A stretch of DNA of 64,000 nucleotides from contig CANQWO010000001.1 in the NCBI GenBank assembly GCA_947627565.1, forward strand, positions 62,001 to 126,000, in the 5' to 3' direction. The notes beneath the pieces were generated by a model. The model had not been told where the DNA came from and did not search any database. It was given only the letters and a program-made list of their open reading frames with translations. A program made the position numbers and the translations under genes. The number at the start of each line of letters is the position of its first letter. Within the stretch, counting starts at the first letter, position 1. Positions 52,702-61,936 of the stretch are shown piece by piece. This stretch comes from an uncultured Clostridia bacterium (GTDB taxonomy: Bacteria > Bacillota > Clostridia > Christensenellales > Borkfalkiaceae).

Positions 52702-53835
52702 CTATGAAAACGGTTGATTTTTGTGTTTTACGACCCAATCATAGGCGCTCTGCGTCAAACCGTAGATCGGCGTTCCGCTCTCGGAGAGATAGGCAAGCTG
52801 GGCGCGGAGCGCGGCCTCCAGACAGGCGTCGAGGTCTTTCCAAAAAAGATCGCGCAGAACGTCCACCCCCGCGAACGTTCTCCCTTCCTCCAACAGGTCG
52901 GAGAGAAAAATGAGCTTGCCGAGCGGCGTCATGTCCTCCCTGCCGCTGGCGTGGTAGCGGATCGCATCGAGGATCTCCTCGTCCTCCACGCCGAGGCGGG
53001 CGGCAAGCCGGGCGCCCGTATACTGATGCAGGACGGGCGCGGGGACATCGGACGGGACGCGGCAGTCCGCCACGAGCGCGTCGTCCGCGGAGAGATTCTT
53101 CGCGCAGTCGTGCAACGCGGCCGCAAGCAGAGCCTTTTCCTCGGGGATCCCGAGCGATCTGGCCCGCGCGCAGGCCATTTTTGCGACCCGAAAACTGTGC
53201 TCTCGCCGCGTTTCCTTCTCATAGGAGAGCGCCCTTTCAATGACGGGATAGGCGTAGAGCCCCCTCTCTGAAATGTAATGATAGACTTCGCCGTCGAGCG
53301 CGGCGGGCCGCTTTCCGAACGCAAGTTCCACGCGGATCTCCGTCGACGAGACGGCCTCGCCCGTAAAGGGCACCTCGGCATACCGCTTGCCGAAGCGGTC
53401 ATAAAATTTCTCCCTGAGCGCCGCCGTCGACGCGGTTCCCCTGCCGCATGCCGCGAGCGTCACGCAGGACAAGATCGCATCGGGCTCCCGCCATGTGAAG
53501 AAGTCCTCGAGCATGTCTGCGCCCACCAAAAAATAGCGCTCGGCCGCAGGATAGCGCGCCTTGAACTTTTCGCAGGTCAGGTACGTATAACTGGTCCCGC
53601 CGGCCGCGAGTTCTTCGTCGCTCACCGCGGCAAAATCCAGCCCCCGAAGGGCGATTTCTGCCATTTTCAGCCGACTTTTCCCGTCGGCAGCCGCGCCGCT
53701 CCGCTTGTGCGGGGCGATGTAGGAAGGCATCACGATGAGACGGTCGAGGCCGAGCGCCCTTTGCGCCGCGACGACGCAGCCGATGTGCTGCGAATGGATC
53801 GGGTCGAACGAGCCTCCGAAAATTCCGATCTTCAT
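52702..53835 (-). CDS. nadD: NadD-YqeK fusion: nicotinate-nucleotide adenylyltransferase plus HD hydrolase
   Basis: A 377-residue two-domain protein. Residues 1-190 are NadD (GIFGGSFDPIHSQHI; ...VSSTEIR), which makes nicotinate adenine dinucleotide. Residues about 195-377 are YqeK, an HD-domain symmetrical diadenosine tetraphosphatase (EHSFRVAKMA, HDCAKNL, YHASGREDM). The two are separate adjacent genes in Bacillus; here they are one frame with no internal stop. rsfS follows 73 bp downstream. Confidence 0.94.
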   Translation of the reverse strand: MKIGIFGGSFDPIHSQHIGCVVAAQRALGLDRLIVMPSYIAPHKRSGAAADGKSRLKMAEIALRGLDFAAVSDEELAAGGTSYTYLTCEKFKARYPAAERYFLVGADMLEDFFTWREPDAILSCVTLAACGRGTASTAALREKFYDRFGKRYAEVPFTGEAVSSTEIRVELAFGKRPAALDGEVYHYISERGLYAYPVIERALSYEKETRREHSFRVAKMACARARSLGIPEEKALLAAALHDCAKNLSADDALVADCRVPSDVPAPVLHQYTGARLAARLGVEDEEILDAIRYHASGREDMTPLGKLIFLSDLLEEGRTFAGVDVLRDLFWKDLDACLEAALRAQLAYLSESGTPIYGLTQSAYDWVVKHKNQPFS

Positions 53836-53905
53836 GGCACCATTTTACCATATCTTTTTGCCCTTTGCAAGACTAATTTGCGAAATTCCCGTCAAAAATA
53901 CATTC

Positions 53906-54679
53906 ATGAAACACATTTCTTTCCCGCTGGTCGCGGACGTCGTGTTCTATACCGTCTGCGCATTCCTCCCCGCCGTCGGGATCATGCGGTTTTACCGTCT
54001 TCCGGCGGCCGTCGTGTTTTCGGCGGCGACCTGCATCGCACTGGCCGTCGGCGCGACAGCCTTTGCCGTGATGTATACGCGGCGGGAAAAGACGGTCGTG
54101 GGCAAAGCGGCAAAAAAGCGGCGGGACGACCTCATGCTGCACCTCGCGCTCGAACGCCGGGACCGCGTGTGCGAAGCGCTCGCGCGCGCCTTGACGGCGG
54201 ACGGGACGGAGGCGACCGCCGCAGAGGACGCCGTCGCTTCGGGCGGGGAATTGTTCCTCCCGGCCTTCACCATGCAACCGCTCTCCGCGGACGCCATCGC
54301 CGCACTCCTCCGAAAATACGGGGAAGAGAAGTTTACCGTCGTCTGCAACGAACTCACGCCCGAGGCGGAAAAACTCGCGCGGGCGTTCGGGAAAAACATT
54401 CTCGGCGGAGACGGCGTCTTTGCGCTCTTCGAGCGGACGGGGACCACGCCGGAAAAGCTCATCCTCGCCGACCTCCCCCGCCCCAAGCTGCGCGCCCGTC
54501 TCCGCCGCTCGTTCTCCAAACGCAATTCCAAGCCGTTTTTTGTCAGCGGATGCCTGCTCCTCATCATGAGCCTCTTCACGCTCTTTCCGCGCTACTATCT
54601 GATCGCCGGATGCGCGCTCTTGCTCCTCGCCATCGGCGTGCGGCTGTTCGGATGCCCCGATCATGCGGTCGGAAAATAG
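53906..54679 (+). CDS. Uncharacterised four-helix membrane protein
   Basis: A 257-residue protein: two helices at the start (about 8-28, 34-54), a cytosolic domain of about 140 residues, and two helices near the end (about 208-226, 230-248). The middle (AFTMQPLSADAIAALLRKYGEEKFTVVCNELTPEAEKLA) resembles no fold I know, but a weak Rossmann/nuclease-like reading is possible. The start at 53906 is the ATG immediately before the first helix. Divergent from nadD; terminator at 54718-54741. Confidence 0.6.
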   Translation: MKHISFPLVADVVFYTVCAFLPAVGIMRFYRLPAAVVFSAATCIALAVGATAFAVMYTRREKTVVGKAAKKRRDDLMLHLALERRDRVCEALARALTADGTEATAAEDAVASGGELFLPAFTMQPLSADAIAALLRKYGEEKFTVVCNELTPEAEKLARAFGKNILGGDGVFALFERTGTTPEKLILADLPRPKLRARLRRSFSKRNSKPFFVSGCLLLIMSLFTLFPRYYLIAGCALLLLAIGVRLFGCPDHAVGK

Positions 54680-54717
54680 TAATATGTCACGCATAATACT
54701 TCACAGAATAAGAAAAT

Positions 54718-54741
54718 CGGCCCGTTTCGGGGCCTTTTTTT
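54718..54741. terminator. Terminator between convergent genes
   Basis: GGCCC-GTTTC-GGGCC stem followed by seven T on plus. Confidence 0.75.
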
Positions 54742-54756
54742 ACGGTTTTTTTCCGA

Positions 54757-56211
54757 TCAGAGCGATTCGAGCGACCGAATTGCGCGCGGCAACAGACGAA
54801 TGACGTCGGCGCCGTCGGGCGCGTATTCCCCCATCTCTTTCGCTGCAGATTCGCCCGCGCGGCCGAGGAGATAACAGGCGGCCACGGACGCCTCGTAGGG
54901 CGGAACGCCGCGGGCGCAGGTCCCGGCGAGCAGGCCGGAAAGGACGTCGCCGCTCCCCCCTTTCGCGAGGGCGGGAGAACCCGTGCACGAGATGGCGACC
55001 CGCGTTCCGTCGGTAATGACGGTCCGATTATTTTTCAGCACGACGGTGACGCCGTACTCCGCGGCGAAGGACTTCGCACAGCCAATCGGGTCCTTTAAGA
55101 TCTCCTCGACGGACCGATCCGTCAGGCGGGAAAATTCCTTGATGTGCGGCGTGAGGACGACGGGGCACGCCCGCTTTCGGAGCAGGTCCGTGCCGTATGC
55201 GGAGAGGGCGTTGAGCGCGTCGGCGTCGAGCACAAGCGTGCCCGCGCGGTAGGTCGCGAGGAGTTCTTCGAGCATTTCCTTCACGGCCGGCGTCGCCCCC
55301 ATGCCGAACGCGACCGCCTGCGAGGTGAGCGGCTCCCCCGCATACAACTTGACGATGCACGCGGGATATTTTGCGGCGATCACGGTGCGGCGCATTTCGT
55401 CCGTCGCGGGATTCCCGGAATGAGGCAGACGGAGCTCGGTATAGCCCGCCCCGCTCTTCAGCGCGGCGCCCGCCGCAAGGAGCGGTGCGCCGAGGGAGCC
55501 GTAGCCGGCGAGAACGGAGACTGTGCCGTAGTCCCCCTTGTTGGAATGCGAACGCCGCTTGGGGAAGAGCGCGGCGACGTCTTCGGCCTCCCAAACTTCC
55601 GCGCCGCCCGCAAGGGGAAGCCCGATCTCCGCGACCTCAATCTCTCCCGCGAGATCGGCGCCGTCGGAGAGGAGCAGCGCCGTCTTGAGGCCGCCCATTG
55701 TCACGGTCTCGTCCGCACGAACGGCGGGGCCGCTCGCAAGCCCGCCCTCCCGAAGGCCCGAGGGGACGTCGCAGGAGATGACGTGATCGCACGTCTTGAG
55801 AAAGTCTACGGCCGCGGCATATGCGCCCTCGATGGGCCGCGCGAGCCCCGTTCCGAAGAGACAATCGACGGCGACGCGGAAATGCCTGCGCGGGAATACG
55901 CCGAACACTTCCCCCGGGAACTTCTCGCGCGCATCTGCGGCCGCTCCCGTCAATTTCTGCGCAAGACAGACGGCCGCGACGTCGTATCCCCGTTCCCGCA
56001 ACAAGCGGGCCGCGACAAAGCCGTCGCCGCCGTTGTTGCCGCCGCCCATGAGAAAGACGGCGTCGTCGGCGCCGCAGGCGCGCATGGCACGTTCCGCCGC
56101 GTCGGCAAGGGCGCGCCCGGCGCGCTCCATCAGGGTGGGGACGTCCGTCCCGCTCTCGATCGCACGCTTTTCCGCAGCGGCGATCTCCGCAAACGTATAT
56201 GCATATTTCAT
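54757..56211 (-). CDS. nnr: Bifunctional NAD(P)HX epimerase / ADP-dependent NAD(P)HX dehydratase
   Basis: A 484-residue repair enzyme for hydrated NAD(P)H. The epimerase domain is at 1-210 (MGGGNNGGDGFVAARLLRERGY), and the ADP-dependent dehydratase (YjeF C-terminal, ribokinase-like) is at about 225-480 with VLTPHIKEFSRL and GSGDVLSGLLAG. Full length. Followed upstream (minus direction) by birA and recX genes. Confidence 0.94.
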   Translation of the reverse strand: MKYAYTFAEIAAAEKRAIESGTDVPTLMERAGRALADAAERAMRACGADDAVFLMGGGNNGGDGFVAARLLRERGYDVAAVCLAQKLTGAAADAREKFPGEVFGVFPRRHFRVAVDCLFGTGLARPIEGAYAAAVDFLKTCDHVISCDVPSGLREGGLASGPAVRADETVTMGGLKTALLLSDGADLAGEIEVAEIGLPLAGGAEVWEAEDVAALFPKRRSHSNKGDYGTVSVLAGYGSLGAPLLAAGAALKSGAGYTELRLPHSGNPATDEMRRTVIAAKYPACIVKLYAGEPLTSQAVAFGMGATPAVKEMLEELLATYRAGTLVLDADALNALSAYGTDLLRKRACPVVLTPHIKEFSRLTDRSVEEILKDPIGCAKSFAAEYGVTVVLKNNRTVITDGTRVAISCTGSPALAKGGSGDVLSGLLAGTCARGVPPYEASVAACYLLGRAGESAAKEMGEYAPDGADVIRLLPRAIRSLESL

Positions 56212-56220
56212 AGTCCACCT

Positions 56221-56901
56221 TCAAACGCGTATGGAGATTTCGGCAGCGGAGAGCGCTCTCCTGCCGGACGCAGTCTCGATTTCCAGCCGCCCGTCGGGCA
56301 AAATGCGCCGCGCCGTCGCGGGGTAGCTTTCTTCCCCCTCCAGGACGGTGACCGTCTGCCCCAAAAATCCAACGCGCGCCAGATACTCTTTCAGCGTCGT
56401 TTCGCGGAGGAGATTGGCGATCAAGCTGCGGCGCACGTCCTCCGCGTCGAGCGGTCTTTGCGCGAGCTCTCGGAGCGTTACGGCCGTTCCGCCGAGCGCG
56501 GAGACGTCGTTGGAGACATTGAGCCCGATGCCGACGATGCTCGCGCGCACCCACCCGCCCGACAGCGTATTTTCGATGAGGATGCCGCACAGCTTCCGGC
56601 CGTCCGCATAGATGTCGTTGGGCCACTTGATTTGGGGGCGCACGCCGTATTCCTCCGCCGTTAGACAGACCGCGACGGCCGCGTGCGTCATGATGGAAAA
56701 CGCGTCCGCCACGGGAAGCGCCGCGTAAAACGTGAGGGCAGAGAGGTAGACGCCGCCCTCTTCCGAGAGAAACGTGCGGCCCTTGGTGCCTCTTCCGCCC
56801 GTCTGGCGGCGTGCGCAGACGATCATATCTTCTCCGCCGCCCAAATAGGATCGCAAATAATCGTTGGTGGAGGATGTCTCCTCCAATCGGATTACACGCA
56901 T
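56221..56901 (-). CDS. birA: Biotin-[acetyl-CoA-carboxylase] ligase, class I
   Basis: A 226-residue ligase attaching biotin to biotin-dependent carboxylases. The biotinoyl-AMP loop GRGTKGR (about 49-55) and KWPNDIYADGRKLCGIL are present. There is no N-terminal helix-turn-helix, so it cannot act as the biotin-operon repressor. The start at 56901 has GAGGAG five bases upstream; an in-frame ATG 13 codons earlier lacks similarity. Confidence 0.93.
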   Translation of the reverse strand: MRVIRLEETSSTNDYLRSYLGGGEDMIVCARRQTGGRGTKGRTFLSEEGGVYLSALTFYAALPVADAFSIMTHAAVAVCLTAEEYGVRPQIKWPNDIYADGRKLCGILIENTLSGGWVRASIVGIGLNVSNDVSALGGTAVTLRELAQRPLDAEDVRRSLIANLLRETTLKEYLARVGFLGQTVTVLEGEESYPATARRILPDGRLEIETASGRRALSAAEISIRV

Positions 56902-56942
56902 GCCGTCTCCTCGCCTCCCATCGCCAACGTCTCCGGCCATGC

Positions 56943-57560
56943 CTACGGCTCCTCCGAGAGGTAGGCGACCAGCGCGCCTCGGGCCGTCTCGTAGTCGAAG
57001 CCCTTGGACAGCAAATGGGCATAGGCCTTCTTCGCGGTCTTCGGATCGTTCGCATCTTTGCCGCGCAGATATTTTTCAAGGACGCGAGACGCGCACGCCC
57101 CTTCGTCGCCGAGCGCGGAGACCGCGGCGTCGATATCTCCCTCGGAGACGCCCTTGCGCTTCAGCTCCAGCGCGATGAGGCGCGACCCCTTTTTCTGCGC
57201 CATGTTCTCCGCATATGCACGGGCATACGCGGCGTCGTCGAGAAATCCGTAGCGCTTCATCCTCCCGACGACTTCGTCTGCGACGTCCTCCAGATATCCC
57301 TTCTTTTTGAGGAAATCGCGCACTTCGCGCTCCGTCTTCATCGAAGCCGTGATGTGCAGGAGCGCCTTATCGAACGCCTCATCTTGCTCGCTCTCGAGCT
57401 GATAGGCGGCGAGCTCCTCTTCGGTGACGGTGCTCCCCGCTTTGAGACGGTGCCGCATGACCGTCTCCAATTTCATGCCGCACAGAAACCGCCCGTCCAC
57501 TTCGATGTTGCAACGGGCCGCGTCGTACTTTTGCGGTGTGATGGCTGTGATCTCAGACAT
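56943..57560 (-). CDS. recX: Regulatory protein RecX
   Basis: A 205-residue RecX, modulator of RecA filaments, built of tandem three-helix repeats (AFDKALLHITASMKTEREVRDFLKKKGY; YARAYAENMAQKKGSRLIALELKRKGV). Length and repeat spacing are typical. It stands between birA and the MBL-fold gene. Confidence 0.9.
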   Translation of the reverse strand: MSEITAITPQKYDAARCNIEVDGRFLCGMKLETVMRHRLKAGSTVTEEELAAYQLESEQDEAFDKALLHITASMKTEREVRDFLKKKGYLEDVADEVVGRMKRYGFLDDAAYARAYAENMAQKKGSRLIALELKRKGVSEGDIDAAVSALGDEGACASRVLEKYLRGKDANDPKTAKKAYAHLLSKGFDYETARGALVAYLSEEP

Positions 57561-57581
57561 GGGTGCCTCGTTTTGCGTGTA

Positions 57582-58745
57582 CTATACGCCGTAAGACGGC
57601 CAAATGCGGTTTGCTTTGAACCAATCGGTGTCCTTTAAGATCGTGGAATTGTTCGTGCCCGAGACGGAGAATGCGGCCCCGTCGGACCTTACCACGATGT
57701 TCCCGTTCATAGACGTGTAGCCGTCGCCCGTCGACAGCGTCGTCACATAGATGTTCTTCGTGTAGCGGGCGACGCGGTCGATCATGGCCTGCGTGGGGAA
57801 TGTGTTGTCGCCGTTATCGGTATATTCGTTGCTCCCCGCGATACAGCAGACGCAGACGTATTCGGGACGGATGACGGAGAGCAGGGCGTCCGTCGAAGAC
57901 GTCTTACTGCCGTGATGGCCCGCCTTGAACAGCTTGCACTGCGGGAGCTCGTTGTATTGTACGAGATATTTCTCCCCCTTCTCCTCGAGATCGCCCGTGA
58001 AGAGGTAATTGTACTCCCCCTGCGCGATATAGAAGCAGACGGAATAGTCGTTCTCATCCGAGGCGCTGTGATCGTAATAGTAGTTATAGAGAAAGTTGAG
58101 CGTGATCCCCTCTGCCAATTCATAGCTGCGCTGCGCGCCGTTTTCGTTGTTGTAACATTCGAGCGCGGTATAATGCACGGCGCCCTCCGCCACTTCGGCG
58201 TCGCGCTCGGTGCAGTAGCGGCCGTAGACCTGCGTCGTCTTTTTCGTGTTGGGGAAATCGATGATCGTCTCGCAGACATAGCGGCGGAACAGGCTCTCGT
58301 GATAGGAATTGCCCGCAAACGCCGCGATGTGGTCCTGGTCGGCGTGCGTCACGATGACGTATTCGAGCACGCCGTCGCTGCAATAGGAATCGACATAGCG
58401 CTCGATGGTATCCGCGGAAGTTTCCCGCGAGCCGCCGTCGATCAGGAGCTCCGTATTTCCCGTCTGAATAAAGATGCAGTCGCCCGTATAGCGATTGCCG
58501 AGTTCGAGGAAATGGATCGAAAGCTCGCCCGTCGCAGGCTCCTCCGCGGAGGGTCCTTCCGTGGAAGGCCCATCCGTAGAGGGACCTTCCGGGCCGGGCG
58601 CCTGTCTCTTGGAATAGACATAGAAATACCAATACGCCGCCGCGAGCAGGACGATGACGAGAAACAGGCAGACGAGGGCCAAGAGGAGTTTGCGATTGCG
58701 CCGCGCCCTCTTTGCGGCGTTCTTTCGATGTTTGGAATTTGCCAT
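57582..58745 (-). CDS. Membrane-anchored ComEC/Rec2-like metallo-beta-lactamase-fold hydrolase
   Basis: A 387-residue exported protein: basic N-terminus (KHRKNAAKRARRNRK), one helix (about 21-43), a Pro/Ser/Thr/Glu-rich stalk of GPST-type repeats (about 52-72), then an MBL domain with THADQDH, FTGDLEE and KAGHHGSKTSS, the pattern of the ComEC C-terminal nuclease-like domain. It probably hydrolyses phosphodiesters, possibly extracellular DNA, outside the membrane (inference). Confidence 0.85.
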   Translation of the reverse strand: MANSKHRKNAAKRARRNRKLLLALVCLFLVIVLLAAAYWYFYVYSKRQAPGPEGPSTDGPSTEGPSAEEPATGELSIHFLELGNRYTGDCIFIQTGNTELLIDGGSRETSADTIERYVDSYCSDGVLEYVIVTHADQDHIAAFAGNSYHESLFRRYVCETIIDFPNTKKTTQVYGRYCTERDAEVAEGAVHYTALECYNNENGAQRSYELAEGITLNFLYNYYYDHSASDENDYSVCFYIAQGEYNYLFTGDLEEKGEKYLVQYNELPQCKLFKAGHHGSKTSSTDALLSVIRPEYVCVCCIAGSNEYTDNGDNTFPTQAMIDRVARYTKNIYVTTLSTGDGYTSMNGNIVVRSDGAAFSVSGTNNSTILKDTDWFKANRIWPSYGV

Positions 58746-58772
58746 AGGATAAAATCAGGCGACGGGGTCGCG

Positions 58773-60311
58773 TCAGTAGCGGAACGTCACAAAGCTCCAA
58801 CTCATGGCGGGGAGCGTGAGCGTTACTTTGCCGTCTTTGACGGCGGGAAGTTCCTTTTCGTGCGGGACGACGGCGTCCGGCCGATCGAAACCGTTGGTCG
58901 CGGCGAGATCGCTCTCCGCCATCTCCACATAGGATGTCGCTTTCAGCGCCCCGAACGAGCGCAATTCCAGCTCCACTTCCCGTGCGGACTGGCTGTAATT
59001 GCAGAGCGACGCGCAGACCGTCCGCGTCGTTTTATCGTGGTTGACGGCCTCGTTGATGCAACGGGCCGCGCCGTACATGGTCTCAAAGCTGTCGGAATCG
59101 GAGAACGTGCGAAGCGTCTCGCCGCGCGCCGTCGAAGCGATGGCCCGGAAGGGATAGAAAGTCGTCTGTTTGAAGGTCCCGCCGCCCTTCTCCGTCATGA
59201 TGGGCGCGATGACGTTGACGAGCTGTGCAAGGCAGCCGAGCTTGACGACGTCGCAGTTGTTGAGCAGCGTGTTCATGAGCCCCGCGAACACGATGGCGTC
59301 GCGGAAGGTATAGACGTCTTCGAGAAGGTGCGGCGCCGACTTCCAGAGCGGCTCGCGGCGGGGCGCGGTGACCGACCAGATGTTCCATTCGTCAAACGAG
59401 ATCGCGAGGCGCTTCTTCGAACGCACCTTGGCGCGGACATATTCGATGGTCGCCTTGAGCGTTCCGATGTATTCGTGCATGTCGTCTGCGGAGCCGAGGA
59501 AATCCTCGAGCGGGCGCTCCCGGTCCTCATCGTACATATAGTAGCGGTGCATCGAAAGATAGTCGACGGCCCGATAGGTGTGCTCCAAAACGACGCGGTC
59601 CCACTCGGGGAACGTCTTCATCTCATGGTTGGAGGAGCCCGAGACGACGAGCTTCAGAGGCTCGGACCCCCACGTTGTGCCGTTGTCCTCCTTGAGTTCG
59701 CCGTTGGCCCAGCGCATGACTTTCGCGGCCTCGAGCGCCTTCTTGCCGTACTCATCGGCCGAGAGATGGCCGATCTGCCAGGGGCCGTCCATCTCGTTTC
59801 CGATGCACCAATAGCGGACATGGTATGGCTCGATTGCGCCATTGGCTTTCCGCATTTCGGAAATCGCCGTCCCGCCCGCATGGTTGCAATACTCCACGAG
59901 CTGTGCCGCATCCTTGATCGTGCCCGTCCCCATGTTGACGGCCATCATGGGCGTAACGCCCGATTTTTTGCACCACTTCATAAATTCGTCCGTGCCGAAT
60001 TGATTGCTCTCCGTCGTAAACCATGCGAGGTCGAGGCGGGTCGGGCGCGTCTCTTTGGGGCCGATGCCGTCGCGCCAATCGTAGCCCGAGAGGAAGTTCC
60101 CCCCGGGATAGCGCACGATGGGCACGTTCAATTCCTTGATGAGGCCGATGACGTCGGCGCGGAAGCCGTCCGCGTCCGCCGTCGGGTGTCCCGGTTCATA
60201 GATGCCCTCATAGACGGCCCGCCCCAAATGCTCGATGAATGAGCCGTAGAGATTGGGATCGACGGTACCGACTGCGAGATTGGCGTCGGCAAAAATTTTT
60301 ACTTTTTTCAT
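58773..60311 (-). CDS. Alpha-L-arabinofuranosidase (GH51)
   Basis: A 512-residue intracellular enzyme removing terminal arabinofuranose from arabinan or arabinoxylan oligosaccharides. The TIM barrel carries the acid/base Glu in CIGNEMDGPWQ (about 170) and the nucleophile Glu in SFDEWNIW (about 294); a C-terminal beta domain follows. NLYGSFIEHLGRAVYEGIY is the family N-terminus. No signal peptide, which fits a role after uptake of products made by the GH43 lipoprotein at 3571-5010. Confidence 0.94.
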   Translation of the reverse strand: MKKVKIFADANLAVGTVDPNLYGSFIEHLGRAVYEGIYEPGHPTADADGFRADVIGLIKELNVPIVRYPGGNFLSGYDWRDGIGPKETRPTRLDLAWFTTESNQFGTDEFMKWCKKSGVTPMMAVNMGTGTIKDAAQLVEYCNHAGGTAISEMRKANGAIEPYHVRYWCIGNEMDGPWQIGHLSADEYGKKALEAAKVMRWANGELKEDNGTTWGSEPLKLVVSGSSNHEMKTFPEWDRVVLEHTYRAVDYLSMHRYYMYDEDRERPLEDFLGSADDMHEYIGTLKATIEYVRAKVRSKKRLAISFDEWNIWSVTAPRREPLWKSAPHLLEDVYTFRDAIVFAGLMNTLLNNCDVVKLGCLAQLVNVIAPIMTEKGGGTFKQTTFYPFRAIASTARGETLRTFSDSDSFETMYGAARCINEAVNHDKTTRTVCASLCNYSQSAREVELELRSFGALKATSYVEMAESDLAATNGFDRPDAVVPHEKELPAVKDGKVTLTLPAMSWSFVTFRY

Positions 60312-60330
60312 CCTGGTTTTCCCCTCGTCT

Positions 60331-60678
60331 TCATATGACGCCGAGAAGCGACGCGATATTGACGACCGCTTCGTCGATGTTGTGCAAAAATTTGTTGATG
60401 GCCTTGCGGGCGCCCTCGTCGATGACGCCGTCTTCCGTCGTGCGGAGAACGGCTATGATCATGTCGAAATTTTCATAGATGACTTCGCAGTCGGGGTCGA
60501 TGGCGCGAAATACCTCGTCCTCACTGCCGTGTTGTTCGCGATACATCTCCTTGACGGCCCGATTCATCTCCCCGAAGAGTTCGAGGTTGCCGCTTTTGAA
60601 GAGTTCGGCCATCGTGCCGTTGAGGCGCACAAGCTGGGTGATGAATGCGATGTGATGCTGATTGGCTTCCTGTTCCAT
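60331..60678 (-). CDS. Small helical protein overlapping the UDP-sugar pyrophosphorylase gene
   Basis: A 115-residue, all-helical acidic protein of unknown family (NGTMAELFKSGNLELFGEMNRAVKEMY...; NFDMIIAVLRTTEDGVIDEGARKAINKFLHNIDEAV). Its ATG overlaps the TAA of the upstream gene by one base (TAATG), indicating coupled translation. It might be a regulatory subunit of its neighbour, but nothing in the sequence proves that. Confidence 0.6.
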   Translation of the reverse strand: MEQEANQHHIAFITQLVRLNGTMAELFKSGNLELFGEMNRAVKEMYREQHGSEDEVFRAIDPDCEVIYENFDMIIAVLRTTEDGVIDEGARKAINKFLHNIDEAVVNIASLLGVI

Positions 60679-61880
60679 TATAAAATCACTCCGTTTTTTT
60701 CAAGAAGGGCGCGCGCGGTATCCACGCTGTCGACGCCCGTCTTGTTTTTGATGGGGGCAAATTCGTGCTCGCGCTCCACCTCAAAGGGAAGGCAGCTCCC
60801 CGCCAATTTGACCATGTCGAGGATGAGCGTCTCGAATTTATAGCCGTTCTCCCGCTCCGGCTTTTCGTATGCGCCGTTTTGATAATACGGGATCTTCTTT
60901 TTGACGACGTGCATGGGAATGCTGCGGGAGGCGATCTTCTCGAGCTGCTTTGCCTCGAACAGATAATTGAGAATGACGCCATAGAGATAGAGGAGGTCGC
61001 CGTTCCCGTCCCGCGCGTTCGCCATCTCCTCCGTGAGTTCATAATATTCCACGACCGATGGAAGCCCGTCTTCGAGACACATGACGCCCACCTTCTCGTG
61101 GGGTTCGGCCTTGCAGACGACTTTGGCGCCGCATTTCTTGCCGCTCAAAATCGTCGCGCCGATAAAGACGGGGTCGGCAATGCGCTGCAAAACGTTGTCC
61201 ACCGCAAAGACGTTGTACCACTCGATCGCGGGGAAATCGGCGTCGGCCCCGGCGCGCTTCATGGAGGAATACCAGCCGCCGTTGCCGTTGGGCGAAAGCG
61301 CCGGCTTGCCCCTGTCCTCGAGGAGGAGCCTGCCTTCGAAATCGACGGCGGGCGCCATCTCCTGGCGGAAAAAACGAACATATGCGGCCGGATAGCCGAA
61401 ATAGGCGTGCGCCGCGAGGAACGCCTGCGTCTCGGCGTCGTTCTTTTCGCTCGTCATGATGAGGAGCGGCACATACGCCCCGCAGTGCGCCGTCACCTGC
61501 AGAAGGTTGGCGATCAACTGTTCGAAGATGTAGAGCGGGCGCGTGAGGCCGATGTCGTACATGCCCTTGGGGGCGTCCGAACCGAGCCGCGTGCCCTGCC
61601 CGCCCGCGAGAAGGACCGCGCAGACCTTCCCCGCGCGGATGGCTTCGACGCCGACCGCCTCAAACTCCGCGCGCTTCGCTTGGATCTCGGCGCGACGCAG
61701 ACCCGCAATGGGCGTGATGACACCCCTGCCGTGCAGGTCGCCGGGGTCCTTCCAATGCGACACAAGATCCCAATCGAGCGCTTCGAGCGCGGCATAGAAC
61801 GCGGCCTCCTCCTCGCCGCCGAGCGGCTCCGCAAGAAGATGTTCCTGCCCCCTTTCTTTGAGTAGCTGTTTGATGTCCAT
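60678..61880 (-). CDS. UDPGP-family UDP-sugar pyrophosphorylase
   Basis: A 400-residue nucleotidyltransferase of the eukaryotic-type UDPGP/UAP1 family. LLAGGQGTRLGSDAPKGMYDIGL (about 87-109) is the nucleotide-binding loop; LLIMTSEKNDAETQAF and the later NGNGGWYSSM segment fit UDP-GlcNAc or UDP-glucose pyrophosphorylases. It makes UDP-sugars from UTP and sugar-1-phosphate. GGGAGGAATT precedes the ATG. Between GH51 and GH36 genes it could channel galactose-1-phosphate, but substrate is uncertain. Confidence 0.85.
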   Translation of the reverse strand: MDIKQLLKERGQEHLLAEPLGGEEEAAFYAALEALDWDLVSHWKDPGDLHGRGVITPIAGLRRAEIQAKRAEFEAVGVEAIRAGKVCAVLLAGGQGTRLGSDAPKGMYDIGLTRPLYIFEQLIANLLQVTAHCGAYVPLLIMTSEKNDAETQAFLAAHAYFGYPAAYVRFFRQEMAPAVDFEGRLLLEDRGKPALSPNGNGGWYSSMKRAGADADFPAIEWYNVFAVDNVLQRIADPVFIGATILSGKKCGAKVVCKAEPHEKVGVMCLEDGLPSVVEYYELTEEMANARDGNGDLLYLYGVILNYLFEAKQLEKIASRSIPMHVVKKKIPYYQNGAYEKPERENGYKFETLILDMVKLAGSCLPFEVEREHEFAPIKNKTGVDSVDTARALLEKNGVIL

Positions 61881-61936
61881 AATTCCTCCCTTCTTTCCTT
61901 CCTTTCCTTTCTTTGCGGCGCAAAATTATGCGCGAG

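Noticed and set aside
57912..60242. 776-codon plus-strand frame opposite the MBL and GH51 genes
   Set aside because: Antisense shadow with Arg/Asp-rich composition and no motifs.
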